NCBI GenBank assembly: GCA_052171895.1
Contig: JBQMRN010000001.1
Coordinates: 558,001-622,000, forward strand
DNA from: Arsenophonus sp052171895
GTDB lineage: Bacteria; Pseudomonadota; Gammaproteobacteria; Enterobacterales; Enterobacteriaceae
Direction of reading: 5' to 3'
DNA length: 64,000 bases
Shown here piece after piece: positions 1 through 10,201 of the stretch. The position numbers and the translations under genes are program-made. Every line of letters begins with the position of its first letter. The stretch's first letter is position 1. The notes beneath the pieces are model-generated. The model worked only from the letters and a program-made list of their open reading frames with translations. It made no database searches and was not told the DNA's origin.

Positions 1-344
1 ATCGCATTTTTGGTCTGCGAAAATGTTTAACCAATCGGAAAACGTAAATTTAACCGTTTGTGTACAGAGCTTGGTATAGATTATTGACTTATAGTCAGCC
101 GATGTATCCTCAAACGAATGTTTAGGTCGAACGATTTAATGGACGCATAGAAGATGTGCTGTAAAGCCATTATTTCAATTCTGGTCAAGATATTAAGATT
201 AGTCTGCATCGATATGTTTAGCTGTAAAATCAGGAATTAGCGCAATCAGTATTGCGTACTGAAACTCCATTGCAGTCTATGAAAGATTCGTTCTTAGTTA
301 AACCTAAATTATTCAAAAAACATATTATTTCCGGGGAATGAAAC
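1..344 (+). mobile_element. IS481-family transposase relic, C-terminal part
   Basis: Read on the + strand with frame breaks, this encodes the C-terminal half of an IS481-type integrase-core transposase: FGLRK, LCTELGI, a degenerate NGMVERFNG motif, LHRYV and TPLQSM appear in order. Other copies of the same element in the window (26245-26590, 34380-34555) carry the same text. It ends in a decayed terminal repeat resembling TCTCGGAA..GAAAC. Several stops and frameshifts make it dead, and its 5' part lies outside the window or is lost. Confidence 0.8.
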
Positions 345-915
345 CTACGAAAAGATAACCTCGTGAAGTTTTGTTTGGCATTTACGGAAGATATTTCACA
401 TCTATGTATAGATAACTAGCTTCATAGCTTTTAAATGCTTTATGCTTCGGCTTCCTGGCTTCCTCTCTGCCTGATTTCATGTAAATTCTCCCTTTGTGCC
501 TATGTAAACAGAGGATCCAAGCTAGATTAAGATACTACGGGTTTAGGAATTCGCGTACAACTCTTCTGCCAACAGATCATTGAGAGAGAGAAAAATGTTT
601 ATCATAAGAAAATGATTACGGCTTTCTGAGCTGCTGAGAGCGTCGTCTGTGAACGATGAAGAATATACCTGTGATCCATAAACATCATCTCGTTTTTGCT
701 ATTTAGAAACGGTAAGTTCGGATATCCCATCACGCTTAACTAAAGTAAACATAGTCTCTTTGCTTGCCTGAAGAGCAGCTTTAATTTTAGGTGTTATACT
801 TGCATGACGATGGATCATCATCATGATATTTTCCCTCAATTATATCCATCAGTAGCCATCTTGCGATGAATGGGATGTACGATACAAAGGGCTATATAAT
901 GATTCTGGATAAAAA
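345..915 (-). mobile_element. IS481-family transposase relic, N-terminal part
   Basis: On the - strand this is the N-terminal half of the same IS481-type element, with the conserved terminus near GATCATTATATAG (here decayed, around 890-900) and a reading that includes ITPKIKAAL and ASKETMFTLVKRDG. It directly abuts the + strand C-terminal fragment, so the two halves face each other. Either two copies were fused by a deletion or one was inverted. Many stops; not functional. Confidence 0.75.
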
Positions 916-1797
916 TACCTAATGGGTAGTTTTATAATCAGTGTAAAATGAGAATTAATTAGTCTGATAAAAATATTATTGATATTTACGAATAGTCTTT
1001 GATTAAAAATAAAGTTTTTGATGATAAATCTTATTATATTTATATAATAAGATTTGAAACTTAACAAGTATATTATCAGTTTATTTTAAATATATTAATC
1101 TTTCTTTCGCAATAAACAGCATTAAAAAAAATTTTTGATATTATCAGTCACATGTACATGATTGCTTAGAACTCTTAATTGGTAAATGATGGAGTTAAAA
1201 CAGAAGAGAAGATATTGAAAATAGGTGATTAAATTTGCATAATAGGGTTTAAGATAAAGTGAAATATTAAAATTTAATCGCTAAAAAGTTTAATAGAAAA
1301 TTAGTAATTAATACATTGAAGAGTATTAATCCTCTTTTTATATAAAAGTTAACTTATTTATTTTATTTATTATTGAATAGTACTATTAATAGTATTTACT
1401 CAATAATCATTTAAATATTTATAATATTTATTATAAATTTTATTGATTTATGTATTGCTTGTTAGATATTTAGTTAAGATAGTATTTCAGTAAATATTAT
1501 TTAATTTATCTTGTTTATGTTAATAAACCATATAATTATAATTATATGGTTTATTATTTTCAGTTAATTGTTTAAACTAAAAATTATATTGTTATTTTAT
1601 TATATTCACTTACTCTAATATCAGATCTTTATTTTTCTATCATAATTTGATGTGTTTTATTGTTACTTAATGATATTTTTGCTGTAATCTATTATTGACA
1701 CTATTTTAACCTATAATTTTTTATCATAGATGGTAATAGTTTGTAAAATAGCCTGATTCTTAATATAACGTTTAATATAAATCAACGGGATACAATA
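916..1797. other. AT-rich gene-free spacer upstream of surE
   Basis: About 880 bp, extremely AT-rich, with no readable gene remnant that I can name. In E. coli truD lies just upstream of surE and overlaps it. I found no trace of truD, so it is either fully eroded or elsewhere. The surE promoter is presumably in the last 100-200 bp, but no clear -35/-10 pair stands out from the AT background. Confidence 0.5.
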
Positions 1798-2559
1798 ATG
1801 CTAAGGATATTGCTAAGTAATGATGATGGTGTAACAGCAACTGGCATCCAAACGCTTGCTATTGCGTTACGTAAATATTATTTCGTTCAGGTTGTTGCAC
1901 CTGATAGAAACCGAAGTGGGGCATCAAACGCATTAACACTTCATAAACCATTACGAATAGCTAAGTTACCCAATGGAGATATTTCAGTACAAGGAACGCC
2001 AACGGATTGTGTTTATTTAGGCGTTAATCAGCTTATTCGACCCTCTCCTGAAATTGTCGTTTCTGGTATTAATCATGGCCCCAACCTGGGTGATGATGTT
2101 ATTTATTCAGGTACCGTTGCTGCGGCAACAGAAGGTCGTCATCTTGGTTTACCTGCACTTGCAGTTTCATTAAATGGTGAAATACATTACCAAACAGCAT
2201 CAGAGGTAACTTGTCATCTATTAAAATTATTACAGAAAATGCCATTAAAAGCAGGTAATATTCTTAATATTAATGTTCCTGATATTCCTTTATCGAAAAT
2301 TAAAGGTTACATCGTAACACGGTGTGGTAGCCGTCATGCAGCTCAACAAGTTTATTCATCTGAAGATCCACGGGGTGATATGGTCTATTGGTTAGGTCCT
2401 GTCGGAGAAATATGTGATGGGGGTCCAGATACTGATTTTGCTACAGTAGCAGCGGGATATGTTTCTATCACACCGTTACAAGTAGATTTAACCGCTTATA
2501 AAGATCAACAAGTTATTAAAGATTGGTTATTAAAAGCAGAGGCAACTGAGGAATGCTAA
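1798..2559 (+). CDS. surE: 5'/3'-nucleotidase SurE
   Basis: 253 residues, the same length as E. coli SurE. This family is a metal-dependent nucleoside monophosphatase and exopolyphosphatase of the cytoplasm. The N-terminal LLSNDDG motif (acidic pair at residues 8-9) and the SGINHGPNLGDDV stretch near residue 90 carry the metal and phosphate ligands. The start is ATG at 1798, preceded by a weak GGGAT about 8 bases upstream. It overlaps pcm by 7 bases, as in the ancestral surE-pcm-nlpD-rpoS cluster, which implies cotranscription and translational coupling. No broken motifs are seen; likely functional. Confidence 0.97.
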   Translation: MLRILLSNDDGVTATGIQTLAIALRKYYFVQVVAPDRNRSGASNALTLHKPLRIAKLPNGDISVQGTPTDCVYLGVNQLIRPSPEIVVSGINHGPNLGDDVIYSGTVAAATEGRHLGLPALAVSLNGEIHYQTASEVTCHLLKLLQKMPLKAGNILNINVPDIPLSKIKGYIVTRCGSRHAAQQVYSSEDPRGDMVYWLGPVGEICDGGPDTDFATVAAGYVSITPLQVDLTAYKDQQVIKDWLLKAEATEEC

Positions 2560-3179
2560 AACGGTCAATTAGAGATTTATTGGCACAACTAGGCAATCAA
2601 GGAATAAAAGATGAATGTCTATTGGCAGCTATTGCAAAAATTCCTCGTGAGCGTTTTGTCGATGAAGCACTTTCACATAAAGCTTATGAAAATATTCCTT
2701 TGCCTATAGGGTTTTCTCAGACTATTTCGCAACCTTATATTGTTGCTCGTATGACAGAATTACTTTCGCTTTCTCCATCGGATCATGTCTTAGAAATTGG
2801 CACCGGGTCTGGTTATCAAACAGCCATTTTAGCTCATCTTGTCGCGTGGGTTTTTTCGGTAGAACGTGTCAAGGGACTACAATGGAATGCTAAACGTAGA
2901 TTAAAAAAACTTGATCTTCATAATATTTCAACACGTCATGGTGATGGTTGGATAGGATGGTCTTCTAAGGGGCCTTTTGATGGAATTATTGTCACAGCGG
3001 CGCCAGCAGAACTCCCACTCGTATTGCTTGAACAATTGAAAGATGGTGGCCGCATGGTATTACCTGTTGGTGAGAAAAAACAGATGTTAAAAGTCATTAA
3101 ACGTCAAGGTAATGATTTTCATGCTACAACGCTAGAGTCAGTGCGATTTGTTCCTTTAATTCCTGGAAGTTTAGCATGA
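2553..3179 (+). CDS. pcm: Protein-L-isoaspartate O-methyltransferase
   Basis: 208 residues, identical in length to E. coli Pcm. It uses S-adenosylmethionine to methylate L-isoaspartyl residues, the first step in repairing spontaneously damaged proteins. The SAM-binding motif LEIGTGSGYQTAILA is near residues 80-95, and the family signature SQPYIVARM lies before it. The start codon lies inside the end of surE (7-base overlap). With surE it forms a stationary-phase survival pair whose partner rpoS is broken 2 kb downstream, yet both surE and pcm look intact. Confidence 0.96.
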   Translation: MLKRSIRDLLAQLGNQGIKDECLLAAIAKIPRERFVDEALSHKAYENIPLPIGFSQTISQPYIVARMTELLSLSPSDHVLEIGTGSGYQTAILAHLVAWVFSVERVKGLQWNAKRRLKKLDLHNISTRHGDGWIGWSSKGPFDGIIVTAAPAELPLVLLEQLKDGGRMVLPVGEKKQMLKVIKRQGNDFHATTLESVRFVPLIPGSLA

Positions 3180-3330
3180 AATAAATAATATTTTAGTGAT
3201 AGATAATTTAAGGTTTTATTAATCTCTGCTTTTATCAAAAAAAATTTTTTTAGCTATTGCAATAAATAATCGAGCATGACCATTTACATTATAGATTTTA
3301 TTCAAAATTTGTCTTCATTGGAGAAGAAGT

Positions 3331-4398
3331 ATGAATTTTAACAGCCAAAATTTTGCGATTCGATGGGGAACTATCTGTATAGTAACAGGCACAACATTAA
3401 TAGGTTGCTCGACACCATATCATCCAGCAGCACCAATTACTAGTATCCATGATAATAGCCACCAGATTAATACTTATTCTGCTGTTAATACATCATCAAA
3501 AAGTATGCCAATACCTTCTTCTCCTAAAAATATTTTTGTTAGTAATCAAAATAGTAGTATAAATAAGCTGATCCATAAGCCGCTGATGCCAGCACCTAAG
3601 ACTAATACCGATGGTCGAATAATTTATAACCGAAATTATAATAATATCCAAAAAGGAAGCTATAGTGCTAATACCTACACTATTAAACATGGTGATACCA
3701 TGTTTTATATTGCTTGGATAACAGGCAATGATTATCGTGATCTAGCGCAACGTAATAAAATTGCAGAACCTTATAGTTTAAGGGTTGGGCAAGTACTTAA
3801 TGTTGCTAGTATTTCTAGCGATTCAGAAATGATACTTGCTAATCGTACTTCAAATACAAACAATACAAATGTTGATACTCAGTCAAGTAATGCATATGCC
3901 ACATCTGTTACTGATCAAAGTTTAGAAAAGATGTTACCAAGAGCATCTAAGGCACTAACACCTTCTACGTCGCCTGAAATAACAGCATCTTCAGGCTTAA
4001 ATAGTAACAGCGTAGTGAATACAGTAGGTAAGTGGCGCTGGCCAGTTGAACGGAAAAAAGTAATTGCAACTTTCTCTGATGTGCAGGGTGGAAATAAAGG
4101 TGTTGATATTGCCGGATCGCTAGGTCAACCTGTTTTTGCAACTGCAGCAGGAAAAATAGTTTATTCTGGAAATGCATTACGTGGATATGGAAATCTTATA
4201 ATAATAAAACATAACGATGACTATCTGAGTGCCTATGCTCACAATGATACTATATTAGTTCATGATCAAGAGGAGGTTCAGGCAGGGCAAAAAATTGCTA
4301 CTATGGGTAGCACCGGTACAAGTTCGGTAAGATTACATTTTGAAATTCGTTACAAAGGAAAATCAGTAAATCCCTTACGTTATCTTTCGCAGCAATAA
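3331..4398 (+). CDS. nlpD: Murein hydrolase activator NlpD (LysM-LytM lipoprotein)
   Basis: 355 residues. The N-terminus has a hydrophobic signal segment ending in a lipobox (LIGCS, Cys near residue 26), so it is an outer-membrane lipoprotein. A LysM peptidoglycan-binding domain (YTIKHGDTMFYIAW, about residues 115-160) is followed by a low-complexity Asn/Ser/Thr linker and a C-terminal LytM/M23 domain (about 235-350). The usual zinc ligands are replaced (VDIAG, RLHFEI), as in enteric NlpD, which activates AmiC rather than cutting peptidoglycan itself. AmiC is also encoded in this window (48027-49292), so the pair is retained. RBS GGAGAAG precedes the ATG. In enterics this gene contains the main rpoS promoter; rpoS here is a relic. 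Confidence 0.95.
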   Translation: MNFNSQNFAIRWGTICIVTGTTLIGCSTPYHPAAPITSIHDNSHQINTYSAVNTSSKSMPIPSSPKNIFVSNQNSSINKLIHKPLMPAPKTNTDGRIIYNRNYNNIQKGSYSANTYTIKHGDTMFYIAWITGNDYRDLAQRNKIAEPYSLRVGQVLNVASISSDSEMILANRTSNTNNTNVDTQSSNAYATSVTDQSLEKMLPRASKALTPSTSPEITASSGLNSNSVVNTVGKWRWPVERKKVIATFSDVQGGNKGVDIAGSLGQPVFATAAGKIVYSGNALRGYGNLIIIKHNDDYLSAYAHNDTILVHDQEEVQAGQKIATMGSTGTSSVRLHFEIRYKGKSVNPLRYLSQQ

Positions 4399-4437
4399 TT
4401 GGGACAAATTGCATTATCAATGCTGTCTATATTAGAT

Positions 4438-5494
4438 CTATGTTGGCAAAGCTTGTTGCTTTGGTTGCAGAGCAAGCATGTAGCCATGTCTGTATTTCAA
4501 TTGTTATTGTTTTAAACAATCTTCTCCAAGCCAGATAATTTGATAAATAAAACGACACTAGACCATGGGGAATCTACTAAGGTATCCTTTTAATCAGGTG
4601 AGGGTGTGATATAACTGTTCACAGTTTTGAATGTAGAATTTCTTATCAATAATTCTCTGAATATATAATTTTATTAGGCGATAGTGACTAATTTCATGCT
4701 TGTTAGCAAAGATTTCGTACCATTTAGCTTCATCTGAGAAAAGGATGAACTTTTTATCGATGATCGCTTCAAGAAAAGAGCTAATACAATACACTTTTCA
4801 TTAAACTTTTCAAAAATCTCATCGCCTCATATGACTCTGTCTAGCTCAGGCGATTAAAGATCGCGATTTATTCTTTTCTTTTATCTCCTTATTTCCCGCC
4901 TTTTCTAGCTTTTCTATATGGGATAGAACGCTTCCATTTAAAGGATTTATGAAAATATGTTTTTTTGACTTTAACAGTAGCGTTTAGTGTATTTATGTTG
5001 TTTGGGTCTCGCCGCTGAAGCAAGGAAATAGTGACGCCATCTAAACGATGTTTTAAAATCAATGCCTTGTTTATTTCGCTGATTTCTTCTAAAGTCAAAC
5101 TATTTAACATACATCCCAGATAACTAAACCATTATCCTTATGATGTGCTTTTACCTGATGAGGACACTTCCAGTAAGATTGTTAAATCTTTCCTGTAATC
5201 GAGGATTTTTAAACGATATTGGTGTAACCATAATGAATGGCTCCAGCGGATAACAATGTTCACTGTAACAGTATGGGCAAGATAAAATAGAGTGAGTTAT
5301 TTCAATGAATGAATCGAGATTATTTCACAGATTGTCACTAAGCAACTTAATGAAATGCAGCTTTGTGTTAGCAGGGAGTGAGTAAAGAGTCTCTTTGATC
5401 TGTATGATTATTTGTTTTTTCATAGCAACCGCTATAGCGAAAATTCTTTATACAGTATAAGGGATTTTTACCAATAACCTCTTGCAAAGATAGC
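4438..5494 (-). mobile_element. IS1595-family element, degenerate copy 1
   Basis: A near full-length but dead IS1595-type (ISXO2-like) insertion sequence of about 1.05 kb, - strand. Readable pieces include NNINTLNATVKV and SIPYRKARKGGK (around the DDE domain start) and, nearer the C-terminus, SDEAKWYEIFANKHEI and HYRLIKL. The same text recurs at 20216-21259 and 9511-9895. Its right edge (decayed TTGCAAAGATAG) abuts the rpoS relic, so this copy replaced the 5' half of rpoS and the nlpD-rpoS spacer. Multiple stops and frameshifts. Confidence 0.75.
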
Positions 5495-5946
5495 TTTATT
5501 TGGGCATTGCAATAGAATTGCTTCAGAAATTTGATTAATAGCCAACTTCCGAAGAAATTGAATAATGCTTAGACAAATTGGTGGATGATGTTAGGCGGAT
5601 GTTGCGGCTAGATGAGTGATGAGTGAATTTATTTTCTTGATACTCCAATCGCTTCTGATTTAGATAAAGCTTTAGTTAATATGTTATCTGATGATAACGA
5701 TTCAGGATCAGAAGGAACTATCAAAACTAATAATATAAAAGAAAGTATTGTTAAATGGGTGTTTGAACTTAATGTAAGACAGCATGAAGTATTACCGCGC
5801 CGCTTTAGTTTATTAGCCTATGAATCGAAAATGTTACAAGAGTTAGGTTATGGCAAGAGATTGGCTTTACTAGAGAGCGTATTTGTCAAATACAGGTTGA
5901 ATGGTTATGCCGATTAAAAGATATATTGCATAATCAACCTATTAGT
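5495..5946 (+). pseudogene. rpoS: rpoS relic (stationary-phase sigma factor, 3' third)
   Basis: Only the sigma-3/sigma-4 end of RpoS can be read. From 5497 the text gives YLGIAIELLQKFD, two stops, then PTSEEIE; later LDKLVDDVRRMLRLDE, MLSDDNDSGSEG, SIVKWVFELNVRQHEVLPRR and, after a frameshift near 5855, QEIGLTRERICQIQVEWL (region 4.2, the -35-binding helix). Position right after nlpD confirms identity. There are at least five stops or frameshifts, the N-terminal half is missing, and IS256 sits exactly at the 3' end. A 78-residue open stretch at 5681-5917 is part of this relic, not a separate gene. The general stress response sigma factor is lost. Confidence 0.92.
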
Positions 5947-7180
5947 GAGTTATTAGCAAATCCGGTATATGGCGGTCAGGCTACAGTTCAGCTATAATGC
6001 TTCCTAAATCTGTTCTACATTCTTAAATTGGATGTTGTTTACCACTAGAGGGTCAAACAGGAAAATCCCATTACCATTACCCGGTTTTAGATTTTCATCG
6101 CTGCAAGGATACTTCGCTAAAAACTTTCTAACAAAACATCAAGGGCTTTATTAGCGACATCACGCCTGTTTGCTAAGAAGAACTTCCCTGCTACTCACCA
6201 TTAATTTTCAGTGTATGTCTTAAAGAGTGAAGACAGAACATTAGATATTTTTGTACCCAACATCGTTGATGCTTTGCATCCAGGAATATCTTTGCCATTC
6301 CATTCCAAAAACCAAAGGCATCGTATCTGTAGCAAGCCTAAAAGATACAGTTAAGCCACGTTGCTCGCAGAGCCCATTTAGAAGTTCGGTAAATTTCGCT
6401 TTTGACTTTCGATAAGCATCTTCGCCAGTAACGACTTTCTTACGTCCATGCTCGGTGACGCCGATAATTACCAGCATGTAAATGGAATCATCTTGCCTGA
6501 CAGGACTATATATGTCATCGACCAAGAAATAAACGTAGCGTGTATCATCTATTAAATCACGCGCAGGGAGCCGCGCACTATATTGCCTGTGCTCTTTTCA
6601 AGCCATTGATATTTCAGTCTCCTAGATGAAGTATAGAGAAGACCATGTCTTTTTTTACCGAGAAATGTTCCTGGAGTTTCATAAAATCACTGGTGGATAT
6701 GGCTTCGCATGTATAGTCATAGTAGCAACACTTTAACGTTTTTTACATGCTTCAGATAAGGATCTAGCAACGAGCTGTCGAAGGATATTCCTTTGCCGCT
6801 GCGATCTCCAGCTTGACCTTAGGCACTTTAACCTCAATATCGCCCATACCAATCTGTATGGTTCGCTGTAGCAAATAACCGTTATGGTACGCGATGGGCT
6901 CTCATGAAATACCTCTCAAGAAAGCAGCATTCAGGATGGTGTGTCGTCGCAGCATGCCTTCGAGCTCAGCCGTCAACGACGGTGGATATCAGCTGCTTTG
7001 CAGCATTATACAGATGAGTTCATGTAATAAATCACAGATAATATCTAGTTTTGTGGATACCTGTAGGGTAGACTTTCATGGCATATCATCTCTCTGTTGT
7101 TGGAATCATTCACAAATCAATCAGCAAGAATGGATACGGCAGCATCTTTAAAACCCTATCACCAGAAATAAGCATAATTC
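5947..7180 (-). mobile_element. IS256-family element, degenerate copy 1
   Basis: Bounded by the two recognisable ends of the window's commonest element: GAGTTATTAGCAAATC..GGT on the left (transposase 3' end) and ACCAGAAATAAGCATAA.TC on the right (5' end). On the - strand the DDE transposase core is readable: MLVIIGVTEHGRKKVV, KFTELLNGL and a degenerate GDGALGFWNAM region. This is a mutator/IS256-type transposase of about 1.4 kb full length. Internal deletions and stops kill it. It is inserted at the end of rpoS. Confidence 0.88.
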
Positions 7181-7371
7181 GAAAAAACACCCTTTCAATG
7201 CTATTTTGCTTATTATAGTCTGCTCAGAAAATCTGGAATCAGTTAAAAGATTTAGTCTGGTAACTCTTGTGGTAAACAACGCTAAATTTAAGAATGGAGA
7301 ACAGATTCACGAAGCATCAGAGAACTGGGAGCCGTAGCCTGAGCTTCACATACCAGATTTGCTAATAACTC
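7181..7371 (+). mobile_element. IS256-family 3'-end fragment
   Basis: The last ~190 bp of an IS256 copy in + orientation: KNPFNAI-like text, then the conserved GATGGAGAACAGATTCACGA stretch and the terminal GCTAATAACTC. It starts abruptly against the right end of the preceding - strand copy, so the rest of this copy was deleted or the pair rearranged. Confidence 0.8.
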
Positions 7372-9895
7372 ACATTTTTCTAAATTCTTTAAAGAAAAGT
7401 GTTATATCCCACATAGAAAGGCTAGAAAACGTAGAGAAAGCGAGAGCTGGATATAAAAGGAAAGAATGAATCCTACTTTTAATCGCGCGAGATCGAAAGG
7501 GTCATATGAGCGATGAGATTCTTGATGGTTAGGAAATTAAATCGTTCTTTAAGTAAAAAGCAAAAGTCATCCATTATTGCTAAAAGGAGGTAAAATCGGT
7601 TTATTGGGTCTATTTTAAGTTAAAATTTCATCTAAGCCTCTATTCTTTGAGCTAATGCATTAATTTTAGAGATATTAACACTAGTTTCAGGTTAATAAGT
7701 ATCCTTTTCCACATTTTATGCATTCTTTCTGACAACAATTCCGTTACCTGTTTGCTAAGCTTAGCATCGATAAAAAGTAGCCTCTCGCCACCACACAGAA
7801 TCATTTGTACGGATCTGTGCGCAGGAATGCTTTCATTAGAACGGCAAACCTTCAGTTTTTCTGGTTTTTGCAAATCGTTATCTCCAGCGCCTTTACACCT
7901 TCGGTAATAATGTACCTCGTTTATGATTTTACAAGAAACTATAGTAACGCATCATCTTAACATGTCTCGATGGAATATGGCTAATATAGCGCCAGATCAT
8001 CTCTTTTTGCGTTAGAGGTTTGCTGCCGGTACTGCTTAGTCCACTGGTCATAGTAATGATGTACAACCATTCCCCTCTCTGTAATCCTAGAGTTTTTGAC
8101 TGGGGAGATACCTGGTGGAGCGTTTAATGGTAGCGTTCTAGCCATTTCACGTTGCTATGTCACGTCTCTTTCATCTTTTTAGCAAACTGTACTTTTTCCA
8201 GTAACATTTGTACTCTGTGCCTTCAGATAACGCTGCACTGCTTCCTGCGCGGATATGTAAAACCAGGAAGAATACTTGGATTTATTAGGTTATATCTGTG
8301 ACGCATCATCTGGATGACAGGGCCTCACCAGATTTCTTCGATCGCTTTTTTTTTGAAAAACAGCTCAGGCATATAGCATCTTTAATATATAGACAAACAC
8401 GTGTGATGGAGAAATGAACATGTGGATGTTGATTAAGTTGTAGACTATAAGTGTGCAAGGCATAGAAGATACCAATTTGGATACCCTGTTTTGGTGCCCA
8501 CTCAGCATAGCGCAAATGGCCATACCCGAAAGAGAGCCTTGAGTACTTGGTTAGTTATTGTTAAAAAAACCAAAGAAAATTTGCCATAATGAAAGTAATG
8601 TATTGCCAGTTGTAGTTGGATAAAATATGAACATGATGTACTAACCAGTTCTCGGTAGTTTTGAAGCTGTATGAACTGCCGGTTTTTGAGTTATAATTTT
8701 ATCAGAAAAATGGATCTGGGAATATTCAGGAAATGCACAGCAGTAGCGTCCGGATACCACCATGGAATAAGTGTCGGAGGCAAGCATTCGCTCGACAAAT
8801 AGACGGGTCCACGAGTTGATATTGTCACCATGTTTTTCAAGAAATTTATTCCACCCGTCATCAATAGTGAAAACTAATTTAGTTGGGTTGGGGGATTTAC
8901 ATTTAGCTAATTTATCCTATGTGTTGGCTGGTATCTTGCCAGAGAAATAGAAATCCTCATCTTATCCGTATTCGTTAAGTCTATCAGCTTAGTTATCTTT
9001 GTGTTTATCTATTGGTTTTGCTGAAGGATATGGGGATTATCACTACTTTCCTATAGGGCTATAGGTGATGAATTCATCAGCAAGCATACTTTCAATTATT
9101 GCCGCCTCAATCTAGTTGTATCCAGCAACATCAGTATGACCTTGGCATTACTCAAAACCATAAATAATCGTGACTAAAGGCAGATAATACTTGCCTGTCG
9201 AGAAAAATTGGGGGATCGAAGTTGGATGCTTTGTTGTATGGCCTCTTTTGGGGTTGGGGTATCATAAAAAATTTAGTCGCTCTGTCATCATTAATTTGGG
9301 GAGGGAGATTAGAAGGCACTTCTGATAAAGAGGCGGTATAATACATTAAGTTGCGTATTCTCTCTTCTTGATTTTTAGCCGGTTTACGTTTTCTAGGAGA
9401 TTTATTTCGAGCTATCTGAATGAATTCTTGAAAAATTAATAGGTGCAGAATATAAAGCAATACTCAGATCATGAATATCCACGAAGCAGCGTAGCTTCGC
9501 TCTCGCTCATACAATAGCGTGCTACATTAAAGAGTTTAATATAGCATGTATTAGCTTTTTTCTTGAACTGATCATTGATAAAGAATCCATTCTTTGCTCG
9601 GATGGAGTTAGATGGTATGAAACCTTTTCCAGCGAACATGAAATTAGTCACTATCTCCTAATAAGGTTGGATAATCAGAGAGTTATTGGTAAGAAATTCC
9701 AAATTCAAAATTTGAACAGTTATATCAGCTAATTAAAAGGATGCCTGAGTAGATTTCATGGTGTAGAGTCCGGTTTATTTACTGAATTATCTGCCTAGAG
9801 AAGTTTGTTTGAAACCAGAACAATTGAAATACAGACATGGCTACAAATTGCTCTGCAAGCAGAGTAACAACCTTTGCTAACTAACATAGCCGTTT
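7372..9895 (+). mobile_element. IS1595-family element copy 2, split by an IS91-type element
   Basis: Two collinear pieces of one IS1595 copy on the + strand. 7372-7543 reads CYIPHRKARKR, then ARDRKGHMSDEILDG after frame shifts. 9511-9895 resumes about 20 bases further along in the element and reads DKESILCSDGVRWYETF, SEHEISHYLLIRLDNQRV and RFHGVESGLF, ending in a decayed terminus near TTGCTAACTAACATAGCC. Between the pieces sits the - strand IS91-type element (7544-9510). The left edge is cut by the IS256 fragment. Dead. Confidence 0.75.
7544..9510 (-). mobile_element. IS91-family element, degenerate copy 1
   Basis: On the - strand the IS91-type (HUH rolling-circle) transposase is readable in fragments: FLEKHGDNINSWTRLFVERM (8770-8880), a decayed zinc-ribbon region homologous to KACSSCG, and GIQIGIFYALHTYSLQLNQH then PHVHFSITR (8400-8500), the HUH-like core. 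The C-terminal part runs to about 7640. Upstream of the transposase (9040-9457) is an extra reading frame I do not recognise (FFMIPQPQKRP, LDRQVLSAFSHDYL), also present in the other two copies. It lies inside an IS1595 copy. Many stops; dead. Confidence 0.75.
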
Positions 9896-10201
9896 CCTTT
9901 ACTTAAATTAATTTAGATAACTGTTTTTTCTTTTAGTGATGAATATTATTAATTTACTTATAACCAAAATCTTCAAAAGGTTCTAACTATTGTAATGGTG
10001 TATCACTATTCTGTTTATTAACAGAATATCTTTTCAAGATATAGCAAACCACTTTTTGTGGCTTTTAGTGTTCAGAGAACAGGTGAACGTATAAATAATT
10101 GCTAAGTTTTTAGGCTGATTTGTTTTATCTGTCCACGCTTGTGCGGTGTTTTGCAGGCTAAAATAGTGAATTGAATCAAGTAAATTCAATTATATAAAAA
10201 A
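9896..10201. other. Spacer between IS1595 relic and mutS with small hairpins
   Basis: No gene is visible. It holds an 8-bp perfect stem (ATTCTGTT/AACAGAAT, 10008-10027) and another stem AATTGAAT/ATTCAATT (10169-10191) just downstream of mutS on the - strand. The second could serve as a weak mutS terminator, although the T-run that follows is poor. Confidence 0.45.

Noticed and set aside
5681..5917. 78-codon open frame that looks like a small protein gene
   Set aside because: Its sequence is the region 3-4 linker and part of region 4 of RpoS; the true frame shifts and continues with QEIGLTRERICQIQVEWL, so it is part of the rpoS relic.
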